Source: Nonomuraea muscovyensis
GTDB taxonomy: Bacteria; Actinomycetota; Actinomycetes; Streptosporangiales; Streptosporangiaceae
Reading direction: 5' to 3'
Length of the DNA: 64,000 nt
Assembly (NCBI RefSeq): GCF_014207745.1
Contig: NZ_JACHJB010000002.1
Coordinates: 806,001-870,000 of the forward strand
Shown here: piece after piece, positions 40,990 through 50,004 of the stretch
Layout: every line of letters begins with the position of its first letter
Numbering within the stretch: the stretch's first letter is position 1
Translations under genes and position numbers: made by a program
The notes under the pieces: generated by a model
What the model saw: only the letters and a program-made list of their open reading frames with translations
What the model was told of the DNA's origin: nothing
The model's database searches: none

Positions 40990-41841
40990 TCACCTCCTGG
41001 AGACGCGGTCGGCGAGGCTCTCGCCGACGATGTTGAAGGCGATCACGCTCAGCACGATGGCCAGGCCGGGGACGAGGATCGGGCCGAGCGCGCCCTGCAG
41101 GACCGCCGACTGCCCCTCGTTGATCATGGCTCCCCAGTCGGCGGCCGGCGGCTGCACGCCCAGGCCGAGGAAGGCGAGCCCGGCCAGGTCGAGCAGCGCG
41201 TAGCCGAAGTTGACCGTGGACTGCGCGAGGATCACCGGGGCGATGTTCGGCAGCAGGTGACGCAGGCAGATGGTCAGACCGCCGAATCCCAGTGCCCGGT
41301 AGGCGGCGATGTACGGCCGGCCCATCTCCCCTCGCGCCATTCCGCGCACCATGCGGCCCACGAACGGGGTGTAGGCGACGGCCAGGGTGATGACCGGCCC
41401 CACCTGGCCGGGGCCGTACATCGCGACGACCAGCATGGCCAGCAGCAGGCCGGGGAAGGCGAAGACCAGCTCCATCGAGCGCGACAGCGCGGTGTCCACC
41501 CAGCCGCCGTGCCAGGCGGCGGCCAGCCCGATCACGACACCGAGAACCGTGGACAGGGCCACGACGCCGAGCGGGCCGAGCAGGCCGGTCCTGGCCCCGT
41601 AGATCATCCTGGAGAGCAGGTCACGGCCGGAGGCGTCGGCCCCGAGCAGGTGGTCGGCGCTCGGTCCGGCCAGCACCGCCGACAGGTCCACCGCGTCGGG
41701 GTCGGCGGGGGCCACCAGCGGCGCGAACACGGCGGCCAGGACCAGCAGCGCGATCACCACCAGCGCCGCCGTCCGCAGGCCGCCGCCTTTGAGCCGGCCG
41801 GTACGGCCGCGCAGGCCCGGTCTGATGACGAGTTGTTCCAT
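40990..41841 (-). CDS. Dpp/Opp-type ABC transporter permease (DppC-like)
   Basis: A protein of 283 residues with six membrane segments. The N-terminal TAALVVIALLVLAAVFAPLV leads into the DppC hallmark HLLGADASGRDLLSRMIYGA. The EAA loop is AYRALGFGGLTICLRHLLPN. The start is chosen because its ATG overlaps the DppB stop codon (TGATG). Confidence 0.93.
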   Translation of the reverse strand: MEQLVIRPGLRGRTGRLKGGGLRTAALVVIALLVLAAVFAPLVAPADPDAVDLSAVLAGPSADHLLGADASGRDLLSRMIYGARTGLLGPLGVVALSTVLGVVIGLAAAWHGGWVDTALSRSMELVFAFPGLLLAMLVVAMYGPGQVGPVITLAVAYTPFVGRMVRGMARGEMGRPYIAAYRALGFGGLTICLRHLLPNIAPVILAQSTVNFGYALLDLAGLAFLGLGVQPPAADWGAMINEGQSAVLQGALGPILVPGLAIVLSVIAFNIVGESLADRVSRR

Positions 41842-42788
41842 CAGTCCCTCGCTCCCAGACGCACGCGGGGGTCGGCCAGCGGTGCCAGCAGGTCCACCGC
41901 GAGGTTGGCGACCACGAACACCGCCACGGTCAGCAGGGTCAGCGCCTGCACGACGGGGAAGTCCTTGACCGTCACCGAGTACTGCAGCAGCTGGCCCAGG
42001 CCGTTGACCCCGAAGGTGGTCTCCACCAGCACAGTCGAGACCAGCAGGCCGGGCACCAGCAGGCCGCCGTAGGTGAGGGTCACGGTCATGGCGCCGCGCA
42101 GCACGTGCCGGCGCACGATCGTCCGCTCGGGCACGCCGCGCCCGCGGGCGACCGTGACGTACTCCTGGCCCAGCTGTTCCAGCATCGCCGAGCGCGACAC
42201 CCGGGCCAGCACCCCCGCGAAGGTGAGGGCCAGCGCGACGGCGGGCAGGGTGAGATGGTGCAGGCGGTCGGCCAGGCCCTGGCCCGCGCCGATGGACGGG
42301 AACCAGCCGAGGTTCACCGAGAACACCGCGATGAGCACGAACCCCAGCACGAACGACGGGGTGGCGACCGCGACCGAGCTGCCCACGAGCACGGCCTTGT
42401 CGACCACGCCGGGCCTGGTCGCGCTCCACACGCCGAACGCCAGGCCGAGCACCATCGTGAGCACGAAGGCCATGCCGATGAGGGTCAGCGTGACGGGCAC
42501 GCGGGCGGCGATCAGCCCTCCGACGTCGGTGCGGAACTGCACCGAGCGGCCGAAATCGCCGGTGAGCACGCCGCCGATCCAGTGCAGGTACTGCACCGGG
42601 GCCGGGTCGTCGAACCGGTACTGCGCGCGGACGGCGGCGATGGCCTCCGGTGTGGCCGAGCGGCCGCTGAGCAGGAAGCTGGCCGGGTCGCCCGGGGCGA
42701 GCTGGAGGGCGCCGAACACCAGGAAGGAGGCCGCTCCCAGGATCGCGACCATCCCCCCCAGGCGGCGCAGCAGGAAGCGCGCCATCAT
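41841..42788 (-). CDS. Dpp/Opp-type ABC transporter permease (DppB-like)
   Basis: A protein of 315 residues with six membrane segments: FLLRRLGGMVAILGAASFLV, periplasmic loop RFDDPAPVQYLHWIGGVLTG with DFGRSVQF, and EAA loop ARGRGVPERTIVRRHVLRGA. The ATG at 42788 overlaps the binding-protein stop codon as ATGA, which decides the start. Confidence 0.93.
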   Translation of the reverse strand: MMARFLLRRLGGMVAILGAASFLVFGALQLAPGDPASFLLSGRSATPEAIAAVRAQYRFDDPAPVQYLHWIGGVLTGDFGRSVQFRTDVGGLIAARVPVTLTLIGMAFVLTMVLGLAFGVWSATRPGVVDKAVLVGSSVAVATPSFVLGFVLIAVFSVNLGWFPSIGAGQGLADRLHHLTLPAVALALTFAGVLARVSRSAMLEQLGQEYVTVARGRGVPERTIVRRHVLRGAMTVTLTYGGLLVPGLLVSTVLVETTFGVNGLGQLLQYSVTVKDFPVVQALTLLTVAVFVVANLAVDLLAPLADPRVRLGARD

Positions 42789-44392
42789 CCAGCCGCGCCG
42801 ATGTCCGCGGCCCACGGGTAGTAGAGGTAGGAGATGCTGGTGGGCGCGCCCGTGACGCGCTTGCCGATGAACATCACGTTGTCGAGGTCCGCCAGCGGGA
42901 TCCAGGGCAGCTGCGTGGCCACGGTCGCCTGGAGCTCGGCCGTCAGCTGAGCTCGCTTGACCCGGTCGAACTCCACTTCGGCCGCCGCGACGAGCTTGTC
43001 GTAGGCGGGGTCGGAGAATCCGCCGTAGTTCTCGAACTGCCCGGTCTGGAACAGCCCGTACAGCTCCAGCGGGTCGGTCGCCGACAGGTACCAGAACGTG
43101 GGGAACAGGTCGATGCCCTTGCGCGCCTCGGGGTCGGAGAACAGCGCGGTGTAGGCGTCGGGGGCGATGGTGCGCACCTCGGCGGCCAGGCCGATCTCCT
43201 GGGCCGCCGCCTGCACGGCGTTGGAGATCACCGACATCTCGGGTCCCGTGTTGGTGGTGGCGATCACGATCTTCTTGCCCTGCGCCCCGGCCTCGGCGAC
43301 GAGCTTCTTGGCCGCTTCCACGTCACGCGTGACGGCCGGCGCGGGCGGCTTGGCCGCCCCGACGTTGCGCCAGGACTCGGTCGGCCCCGGTACGAGCGAG
43401 GGGCTGCTGTAGTCGCCGAAGGCCGCTTTGGCCAGGCCCTGCCGGTCGATGGCCAGCGACAGTGCCCGCCGTACCCTGACATCGGCGAGCGTCCCGTTCT
43501 TGAGGTCGGAGACGATCAGGTTCGCGGTGGTCAGGTTGGGGCCGCCGTGGACGGTGCCGGCACCCGAGGACCGCAGCCGGGCGACGGAGGCGGCCGGGAC
43601 CATCCAGCTCCCGTCGGCCTCGCCGGTCACCAGGGCGTTGGTCCTGGCCGCCGCGTCGGGCACGAAGGTGAAGGTGACCTTGCCGGACCTGGCCCGGTCA
43701 CCCCAGTAGCCGTCGAAACGGTCCAGTCGGATCGACTGCCCCTTGGTCCAGGTGCCGAGCTTGAACGGGCCCGTGCAGTCGAGGCCGCCGTCGGCGGTGC
43801 CGAACGCCTTGCCCTTGGCCTGGAGCGAGGCGGCGCTGGCCACCGTACCGGGAGAGGCGCCCATCTCCAGGTTGAACAGCGCGTCGGGCTGCTTGAACGT
43901 GACCGTCACCTCCATCGGTCCGGTCTTGGTGATCGACTCGACGTTGCGGAAGGTGGAGATCCAGTAGGAGCCGACCTTCTCGTCCAGGTGCCGGTTGAGG
44001 CTGGCCACGACGTCGTCGGCGGTCATCTCGGCGCCGCTGTGGAACTTCACACCCTTGCGGATGGTGTAGACGAGCGTCTTGGGGTCGCGCTGCTCGTACT
44101 TCTCCGCCAGGCCTGGCTCCTCCTTCAGCTCCGGCGTCCAGCGCATGAGGCTCTCGCAGACGTTGGACAGCACCATGTTCTGCGGATAGTCGAAGGCGTG
44201 GACGTAGTCCAGGGTCGGGGGCTCGGCATAGGACACCCAGGTGAAGGCGTCGATGTCGCCCTTGGGCAAGGGGGTGCCGGAGCTGAGGGTCCTGCCGGGA
44301 GAGGGGGCCGCGTTCCCGCCTCCTCCGCCGCACGCGGCTGCCGTCACGGTGAGGGTGAGGACGGTCAGTGCCGCCCAGCGTCGTCTGCTCAT
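42785..44392 (-). CDS. ABC transporter substrate-binding lipoprotein (SBP family 5)
   Basis: A protein of 535 residues with a lipoprotein signal (lipobox TAAAC followed by a Gly run). Family 5 features: SYAEPPTLDYVHAFDYPQNM, LVYTIRKGVKFHSGAEMTAD with DVVASLNR, LADVRVRRALSLAIDRQGLA. Members bind peptides, opines, nickel or other small polar compounds. The neighbouring amidohydrolase and amidase suggest an amide-type ligand. Confidence 0.93.
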   Translation of the reverse strand: MSRRRWAALTVLTLTVTAAACGGGGGNAAPSPGRTLSSGTPLPKGDIDAFTWVSYAEPPTLDYVHAFDYPQNMVLSNVCESLMRWTPELKEEPGLAEKYEQRDPKTLVYTIRKGVKFHSGAEMTADDVVASLNRHLDEKVGSYWISTFRNVESITKTGPMEVTVTFKQPDALFNLEMGASPGTVASAASLQAKGKAFGTADGGLDCTGPFKLGTWTKGQSIRLDRFDGYWGDRARSGKVTFTFVPDAAARTNALVTGEADGSWMVPAASVARLRSSGAGTVHGGPNLTTANLIVSDLKNGTLADVRVRRALSLAIDRQGLAKAAFGDYSSPSLVPGPTESWRNVGAAKPPAPAVTRDVEAAKKLVAEAGAQGKKIVIATTNTGPEMSVISNAVQAAAQEIGLAAEVRTIAPDAYTALFSDPEARKGIDLFPTFWYLSATDPLELYGLFQTGQFENYGGFSDPAYDKLVAAAEVEFDRVKRAQLTAELQATVATQLPWIPLADLDNVMFIGKRVTGAPTSISYLYYPWAADIGAAG

Positions 44393-44417
44393 GAGTCACG
44401 CCTTTCGCGGGGGGGTG

Positions 44418-46049
44418 TCAGGTCTGGTGGACGAGCCGGCCTTGGACGTAGGTCCTGACGACACGGGTGGCGCCGATCTCCTCGGGCGGCCCGGCGAAGG
44501 GATCGCGGTCCAGCACCACCAGGTCTGCGTCTTTGCCTGCCTCGACCGTGCCGGTGACGTCGTCGAGATGGTTGATCCAGGCGCTGCCCGCCGTGTAGGC
44601 GGTGAGCGCTTGCGCCAGGGTGAGCGCCTGCTCGGGCAGGAACGGCTCGTCGGGTTCGCCCTCGGGCACGGTCCTGTTCACCGCGACGTGCACCCCCCAC
44701 AGCGGGTTCGGGCTGCTCACCGACCAGTCGCTGCCGGCGACCAGCCGGGCTCCGGCGCGCAGCAGGTCGCCGAAGGGGTACTGCAGGGCCGCTCGCGCGG
44801 CTCCGAGGAACGGGATGGTGAGCTCGTCCATCTGGGGTTCGTGGGCCGCCCAGAGCGGCTGGATGTTCGCGGCGGCGCCGAGCTCGGCGAACCTGGGGAT
44901 GTCGGTGGGGTGGACGACCTGCAGGTGCGCGAGATGGTGACGGTTGTCGTTGGCGCCGTTGGCCGCGCGTGCTTCGGCGAGGGCGTCGAGCGCCTCCCTG
45001 ACCGCGCGGTCGCCGAGGGCGTGGAAGTGGATCTGGAAGCCGAGCGCGTCCAGCTTGCGGACCGCCTCGCGCAGCAGGCCGGGGTCGACGAAGCTGATGC
45101 CGCTGTTGGTGGTCGCGCAGCCGCAGCCGTCGAGGTAGGGCTCCAGCATCGCGGCGGTGAAGTTCTCCGCGACGCCGTCCTGCATGATCTTGACGCTGGT
45201 GGCGTCGAAGCGGCCGACCCGCCCGTTCTCGCGCCGCTCCACCAGCTCGGGGATCTGCTCCAGGCCGCGCTCGCGGTCCCACCACAGCGCGCCGACGACG
45301 CGGGCCCGCAGCGTTTCCTCGCGGGCGGCGCGCAGGTACACCTGGTAGTTGTCGGGATGGCCGGGAAAGGCGCCGATCATGGCGTCCTGCCATGCCGTCA
45401 CGCCCATCGAGAACAGGTGGGACTGGCCCGCCAGCAGACCGGCGTAGGCCTCCTCGGCGGTCGCCACCGGCACGTGCTCGCTGACCAGGGTCATGGCACC
45501 CTCGTGGAGGGTGCCCTGCGGGGTGCCGTCCGGCTCGCGCTCGATCCGGCCGTCCACGGGGTCGGGCGTGTCCCTGTCGAGACCGGCCACGCGCAGGGCC
45601 AGGCTGTTGGCCCAGGCGCCGTGGCCGTCGCGGTTGGTCAGCAGCACGGGCCGGTCGGGCACCACCGTGTCGAGCAGCTGCCTGGTCGGCGTGCCGCCGG
45701 GGAACACCTCCATCGACCAGCCGCCACCGTGGATCCACGCCTTGTCCGGGTGCGCCGCGGCGTAGGCGGCGATCACCCGCAGGTAGCCCTCGACATCGTG
45801 CTCGGCCGACAGGTCGCAGCGGAGCATCTGGCCGCCGCCGAAAGCGGGGTGCACGTGGGCATCCTGGAAGCCCGCCATGAGCAGCCCGCCGGCGAGGTCC
45901 ACCACGTCGGTGCCGGAGCCGGCCGCGGCCAGGACCTCCGCCCGGTCGCCCACCCGCAGCACGCGCCCGCCACCGACCGCGACCGCCGCCTCGATCGGGG
46001 CGGCGGTCGTGCCGGTGAAGACCCGCCCCACGAAGATCGTTTCCATCAT
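44418..46049 (-). CDS. YtcJ-like amidohydrolase
   Basis: A protein of 543 residues of the metal-dependent amidohydrolase (urease-like) superfamily: LLMAGFQDAHVHPAFGGGQM (metal His-x-His), SVKIMQDGVAENFTAAML with the carbamylatable Lys region, QIHFHALGDRAVREALDALA, ARLVAGSDWSVSSPNPLWGV with the catalytic Asp, and the C-terminal AGKDADLVVLDRDPF. ATG 46049 has GGAAGG eight bases upstream. It is the first gene of the operon and divergent from a TetR regulator. It acts in the cytoplasm, presumably on a compound delivered by the adjacent transporter. Confidence 0.92.
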   Translation of the reverse strand: MMETIFVGRVFTGTTAAPIEAAVAVGGGRVLRVGDRAEVLAAAGSGTDVVDLAGGLLMAGFQDAHVHPAFGGGQMLRCDLSAEHDVEGYLRVIAAYAAAHPDKAWIHGGGWSMEVFPGGTPTRQLLDTVVPDRPVLLTNRDGHGAWANSLALRVAGLDRDTPDPVDGRIEREPDGTPQGTLHEGAMTLVSEHVPVATAEEAYAGLLAGQSHLFSMGVTAWQDAMIGAFPGHPDNYQVYLRAAREETLRARVVGALWWDRERGLEQIPELVERRENGRVGRFDATSVKIMQDGVAENFTAAMLEPYLDGCGCATTNSGISFVDPGLLREAVRKLDALGFQIHFHALGDRAVREALDALAEARAANGANDNRHHLAHLQVVHPTDIPRFAELGAAANIQPLWAAHEPQMDELTIPFLGAARAALQYPFGDLLRAGARLVAGSDWSVSSPNPLWGVHVAVNRTVPEGEPDEPFLPEQALTLAQALTAYTAGSAWINHLDDVTGTVEAGKDADLVVLDRDPFAGPPEEIGATRVVRTYVQGRLVHQT

Positions 46050-46094
46050 GCCCCGCACCTTCCGCTCACGCAGTGTTGGGGAGGAGTGAACGCG

Positions 46095-46125
46095 AGCGCA
46101 ACATAGATGTCAACACCGTTGCGCT
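46095..46125. promoter_or_regulatory. TetR operator between the amidohydrolase operon and tetR
   Basis: AGCGCAAC (46095-46102) and GTTGCGCT (46118-46125) are perfect 8-bp inverted repeats with a 15-bp spacer in an otherwise AT-richer divergent region. Confidence 0.65.
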
Positions 46126-46158
46126 ATCCGGAGACCCAACCGATACACTGGTGCGATC

Positions 46159-46860
46159 ATGGCGAAGACACCTGTGAGGACCAGACGCTCGGGCAGCCAG
46201 CTCAGCCGCGAGGCCATCATCGAGGCCAGCCTGCGGATCGCCGCCAGGGGCAGCGGCGACGCGTTCACCGTGCGCCGCCTCGGAGAGGAGCTGGGCGCCG
46301 ACCCCACGGCCATCTACCGGCACTTCCGCGACAAGGACGAGCTGCTGCTGTCGGTGGCCGACCGGGTCTACGGTGAGGTCCTCGAGAGCGTTCCCGACGG
46401 GCTCGGCTGGAAGGACCGGCTGCGGGCGCTGGCCGACGGGTCGCTGCGGGTCGGGCTCAAGTATCCGGCCGTCGCCTCCATCACCGCCAGCCGCACGACC
46501 AGGCGGATCAACGAGTTCAGGCTGGTCGAGCTCATCCTGGGCGCGGTCACCGAGGCGGGGCTCGACGGCGCCGACGCGGCGCTGTACTACCGGGCCGTCG
46601 CCGACGCCCTCCTGGCGCACGTCGGCCAGGCCGCCGCCTATGTGCTGTTCGCCCCCGACGTCAGGGCGGGCGACGAGTCGTCATGGCGGCGGGAGTACCG
46701 CACGGTCGACCCCGAGCGCTTTCCCCGGATCACCCGCCTCAGCACGGAGCTCGCCGACGTGAGCCCGGCGCCCGTCTACGCCGTCCAGGTGGAGGCGCTC
46801 ATCGCCGCGATCGAAGCCCGGGCCGCGGCGCGCGCCGACGTGGGGCCGGCAGAGAACTGA
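46159..46860 (+). CDS. TetR-family regulator of the amidohydrolase-Dpp operon
   Basis: A protein of 233 residues. HTH: LSREAIIEASLRIAARGSGD, AFTVRRLGEELGADPTAIYRHFRDKDELLLSVADRV. The C-terminal domain is of the TetR type with VGLKYPAVASITASRTTRR. The divergent position and the palindrome at 46095 suggest that it represses the seven-gene catabolic operon and itself. Confidence 0.9.
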   Translation: MAKTPVRTRRSGSQLSREAIIEASLRIAARGSGDAFTVRRLGEELGADPTAIYRHFRDKDELLLSVADRVYGEVLESVPDGLGWKDRLRALADGSLRVGLKYPAVASITASRTTRRINEFRLVELILGAVTEAGLDGADAALYYRAVADALLAHVGQAAAYVLFAPDVRAGDESSWRREYRTVDPERFPRITRLSTELADVSPAPVYAVQVEALIAAIEARAAARADVGPAEN

Positions 46861-46865
46861 CCCGC

Positions 46866-47066
46866 CGAGTTGATCGTGTTTGGGTGGTCGCCGGCATCCG
46901 CGCGGCCGACGTGGATGATGTTGCCGTCGACGGTGCAGCGATCGCCCTCGCGGAGCAGGTCCCACAGCGGATCTTTCGGTGCGGATGACCTCGTGGAGGC
47001 GGTCGGCGAACTTCACGGTGGCGGGGCAGGAGTAGGAGCAGGGTATGTACGGGACCAGGCCGTACA
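46866..47066 (-). pseudogene. decayed gene fragment, family not recognised
   Basis: The minus strand reads TLYGLVPYIPCSYSCPATVK and FADRLHEVIRTE. After a one-base frameshift it continues DPLWDLLREGDRCTVDGNII and HVGRADAGDHPNTINSAG. Both parts look protein-like and join naturally, but no start or stop encloses them. The C-S-Y-S-C-P segment is distinctive. No function is assigned. Confidence 0.4.
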
Positions 47067-47101
47067 GAGTGTGGGCTCCTGCCGTGCGCCCTCTCCGGCT
47101 G

Positions 47102-48346
47102 TCATCGGTCCAGCTTGCCTGCCCTTTCCCGCAGGTAGCGCTGCTCGGGAAGGCTCGTGGTGCGCCGGGCCGCCAGCCGGTAGTTCTCTCGCGCGGCAGC
47201 GTACTCGCCGGCCAGCTCCTGCAGGTGGGCGCGCACGGCGTAGAGGCGGTGGTGACGGGCGATCCGGGGGTCGCCGTCCAGGCTTTCCAGCAGTTCGAGC
47301 CCGGCCCGGGGCCCGCGGGTCATCGCGACCGCGACGGCGTGATTGAGCGTGACCATCGGGTTCGGCGCGATCCGTGTGAGGATTCCGTACAGGATGCGGA
47401 TCTGTTCCCAGTCGGTGTCCCCGGCTCGTGGCGCCTGGACGTGCAGCGCGGCGATTGCCGCCTGGAGCTGGTAAGGACCGAGGGGTGAGGCGGACATGGC
47501 GTCGGTGACCAGCGCGGTGCCCTCTTCGATCATGGCGGCGTCCCACCGGTTCCGGTCCTGCTCGGCCAGTGGCACCAGGGCGCCGTCCGGGCCGGTACGG
47601 GCCGCGCGGCGGGCGTCGGTCAGCAGCATCAGCGACAACAGCCCGGCGACTTCACCGTCATCCGCCAGGGACCGGTGCACCATGCGGGTGAGCCGGATCG
47701 CCTCTGTGGTGAGCTCGCCGCGGTGCAGGTCGGGTCCGGAGCTGGCGGTGTAGCCCTCGTTGAAGATCAGGTAGAGCACGTGCAGGACGGCGTCCAGCCG
47801 TCTGGCCCACTCCTGGGCCCTCGGCATCTCGAACGAGGCGCCGACGGCTTTGATCCGTTGCTTGGCGCGGCTGATCCGCGGCGCCATGGTGGCCTCCGGC
47901 ATGAGGAATGCCCGCGCCACCTCGGCGGTGGTGAGGCCGGCGACGGCGCGCAGCGTGAGCGCCACCTGAGAGGCGGGCGTCAGCGCCGGGTGGCAGCACA
48001 GGAACAGCAGCGTGAGGGTGTCGTCGTGGTCGCCCGGGCTTTCGTCGCCGGGGGCCGGCGCGAAGCCGGCGTCCGGCGCCGCCCGCACCGCCGCGGTGGC
48101 CTCCCGGCGGCGGCGGGCCTGCTCGCTGCGTACCTGGTCGATCAGGCGGCGGGAGGCGACGGTCACCAGCCAGGACCGCGGGCTTTCCGGGACGCCCTGG
48201 GTGGGCCACTGCATCGCGGCCGCGAGCAACGCCTCCTGCACCGCGTCCTCGCACTCCTCGAACCCACCGTACCGGTGCAGGAGCACGCCGAGGACCTGCG
48301 GCGCCAGTTCGCGCAGCAGGTCCCCGAGGCGTTCGGACGCGCTCAC
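47102..48346 (-). CDS. ECF42-type sigma factor
   Basis: A protein of 414 residues, much longer than classical ECF factors. Region 2: LLHRYGGFEECEDAVQEALL, PESPRSWLVTVASRRLIDQV. Region 4: AGLTTAEVARAFLMPEATMA with PRISRAKQRIK. The C-terminal TPR-like extension of about 200 residues (YNEGY-type YLIFNEGYTASSGPDLHRGE, LPYQLQAAIAALHVQA-like, RNYRLAARRTTSLPEQRYL-like) is the ECF42 hallmark. The start GTG overlaps the upstream DGPF gene stop. Partner DGPF proteins precede it, as is usual for this group, which has no classical anti-sigma factor. Confidence 0.9.
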   Translation of the reverse strand: MSASERLGDLLRELAPQVLGVLLHRYGGFEECEDAVQEALLAAAMQWPTQGVPESPRSWLVTVASRRLIDQVRSEQARRRREATAAVRAAPDAGFAPAPGDESPGDHDDTLTLLFLCCHPALTPASQVALTLRAVAGLTTAEVARAFLMPEATMAPRISRAKQRIKAVGASFEMPRAQEWARRLDAVLHVLYLIFNEGYTASSGPDLHRGELTTEAIRLTRMVHRSLADDGEVAGLLSLMLLTDARRAARTGPDGALVPLAEQDRNRWDAAMIEEGTALVTDAMSASPLGPYQLQAAIAALHVQAPRAGDTDWEQIRILYGILTRIAPNPMVTLNHAVAVAMTRGPRAGLELLESLDGDPRIARHHRLYAVRAHLQELAGEYAAARENYRLAARRTTSLPEQRYLRERAGKLDR

Positions 48347-48681
48347 ATCTCCATCCCGGCCGAGTCCATCAGCGGCCGCACCTCCACGCCGCCGGCCTGA
48401 CCGCTCGGTATCAGGCCGGCCAGTTCCACGGCGCGCTCCCGGCTCTCGCAGTCGACCACGTACTGGCCGGCGACATGTTCCGAGGTCCGCAGGTACGGGC
48501 CCTCGGTCACCGTCACCATGCCGCCCCTGACCCTGATGACGGCGCTGATGGAAGGATCGGCGAACGCGTGGGCACTGATCAGTTCCCCTGCCTGCCCGGC
48601 CGCGGCCAGGAACTCCTCATGGTCGAGCCCCTCCCCCGGTAGGTCCGCCACGTTCAGGTAGAGATTCAGCAGGAACCTCAC
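48343..48681 (-). CDS. YciI/DGPF-domain protein 2
   Basis: A protein of 112 residues: VRFLLNLYLNVADLPGEGLD at the start, HAFADPSISAVIRVRGGMVT, VTEGPYLRTSEHVAGQYVVD. The DGPF motif appears as TEGPY. The GTG start at 48681 follows the stop of the first DGPF gene by 8 bp. It overlaps the sigma factor start (GTGA). DGPF proteins accompany ECF42 sigma factors, but their molecular role is not established. Confidence 0.85.
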   Translation of the reverse strand: MRFLLNLYLNVADLPGEGLDHEEFLAAAGQAGELISAHAFADPSISAVIRVRGGMVTVTEGPYLRTSEHVAGQYVVDCESRERAVELAGLIPSGQAGGVEVRPLMDSAGMEM

Positions 48682-48689
48682 CGCGTTGC

Positions 48690-49058
48690 TCAGTCGTCCG
48701 CCGTGCCTGCGTAGACCACCGGCCGCACCTCGATGCCCAGGCCCTCGACGCCGGCGTCCGGAATGAGCGCGGCCAGCTCCAGGGCACGCTCCCTGCTGTC
48801 GCACTCCACCAGGTAGTAGCCGCCGAGGTACTCCTTGGCCTCAAGGTAGGGCCCGTCCGTCACCGCCGGGACGCCGCCCCGGACCTTGACCACAGCGCGC
48901 TGCGACGGGTCGGCCAGCGCGGTGGTGCTGATCGTCTCCCCGGACTTCTTGATGGTCTCCATGAACGCGCCGTGGCCCTGCATCACCTCGTTGCGCTCCT
49001 CCTCGGTCAGCGCATCCCAGATCCGCGGGTTGGTGTGCATGATCAACAAGAATTTCAT
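48690..49058 (-). CDS. YciI/DGPF-domain protein 1
   Basis: A protein of 122 residues with the canonical layout: MKFLLIMHTNPRIWDALTEE, GHGAFMETIKKSGETISTTA, VRGGVPAVTDGPYLEAKEYL, GGYYLVECDSRERALELAAL. The catalytic-type motif is TDGPY. GAAGGAGACGAC precedes the ATG. It is the first gene of the DGPF-DGPF-ECF42 operon. Confidence 0.9.
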   Translation of the reverse strand: MKFLLIMHTNPRIWDALTEEERNEVMQGHGAFMETIKKSGETISTTALADPSQRAVVKVRGGVPAVTDGPYLEAKEYLGGYYLVECDSRERALELAALIPDAGVEGLGIEVRPVVYAGTADD

Positions 49059-49129
49059 GTCGTCTCCTTCGACGGTCGGGGCGGCCCTTCCGGGGCGCCG
49101 CTCACCATGGAGTCGACGCCGAGGCCGCC

Positions 49130-49153
49130 TTCTTGCGGTCCGGACCGCAAGAA
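49130..49153. promoter_or_regulatory. perfect 24-bp palindrome in a divergent promoter region
   Basis: TTCTTGCGGTCC is followed immediately by its reverse complement GGACCGCAAGAA. It lies between the DGPF operon and the RibD-like gene, where an operator would be expected. Confidence 0.6.
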
Positions 49154-49242
49154 TCTCCCCATAGTTCCGACTACCTCCCCGAAGGGGCGCCCGGCCTGGG
49201 CGTTCCGCCAGAAGTCGCCTGTCAGCTCCCGGAGGAGGATGC

Positions 49243-49887
49243 ATGTCGCAGCTGTTGAGGGTGCACTGTTTCAACGTGTCGCAGGACGGGTTCGGTGCCG
49301 GTGAGGGGCAGAGCCTGGACCGGCCCTTCGGCCACGCAGACCCCACCCCCTTGTGGTCCTGGGCGGGCGCCACCGCCAGCTGGGTGAACCGCACCGACTC
49401 CGGCGGCACTCGCGGCCTGGACGACTACCTGACCCGCGACCACACCCGCAACATAGGAGCGGAGATCATGGGGCGTAACAAGTTCGGCCCCCAGCGTGGC
49501 CCTTGGGAGAACCACGAGTGGCAGGGATGGTGGGGAGACACCCCGCCGTTCCACACACCGGTCTTCGTGCTCACCCACCACGAACGCCCGTCCTTCACCC
49601 TGGCCGACACCACCTTCCACTTCCTCGACGCGACACCGGCCGAGGCGCTGGCACGCGCGAAGCAGGCCGCCGGCGGCCGGGACGTGCGCCTCGGCGGCGG
49701 AGTCGCCACGGTCCGCGCGTTCATCGAGGCCGACCTGGTCGACACGATGCACATCGCCGTCGCGCCCGTCGACCTCGGGCGAGGCGAACGGTTGTGGGAG
49801 AGCCACACCGACCTGCTCGACCGCTTCCACCTTGAGACAGTACCGAGCCCCAGCGGAGTCACCCACCTGCTGTTCTGGAGACGATGA
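49243..49887 (+). CDS. dihydrofolate reductase/RibD C-terminal-domain family protein
   Basis: A protein of 214 residues: LLRVHCFNVSQDGFGAGEGQ, IMGRNKFGPQRGPW, PVFVLTHHERPSFTLADTTF, RDVRLGGGVATVRAFIEADL with the NADPH-binding GGG, and VDTMHIAVAPVDLGRGERLW. This is the actinobacterial DHFR-like family usually found near ECF sigma and DGPF genes. It reduces an unknown substrate with NADPH. GGAGGAGG precedes the ATG. Confidence 0.88.
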   Translation: MSQLLRVHCFNVSQDGFGAGEGQSLDRPFGHADPTPLWSWAGATASWVNRTDSGGTRGLDDYLTRDHTRNIGAEIMGRNKFGPQRGPWENHEWQGWWGDTPPFHTPVFVLTHHERPSFTLADTTFHFLDATPAEALARAKQAAGGRDVRLGGGVATVRAFIEADLVDTMHIAVAPVDLGRGERLWESHTDLLDRFHLETVPSPSGVTHLLFWRR

Positions 49888-50004
49888 CCACCGACCCCGC
49901 ACGATCGCACGCCCCTGTCGCGGTGAGCGCGTACCTGCCCGCCGACCCCGGCACGGGCAGGTCATCTGTGGGAGTCGGGCGCGATGCCTGAGCCCGTGCG
50001 GCTG

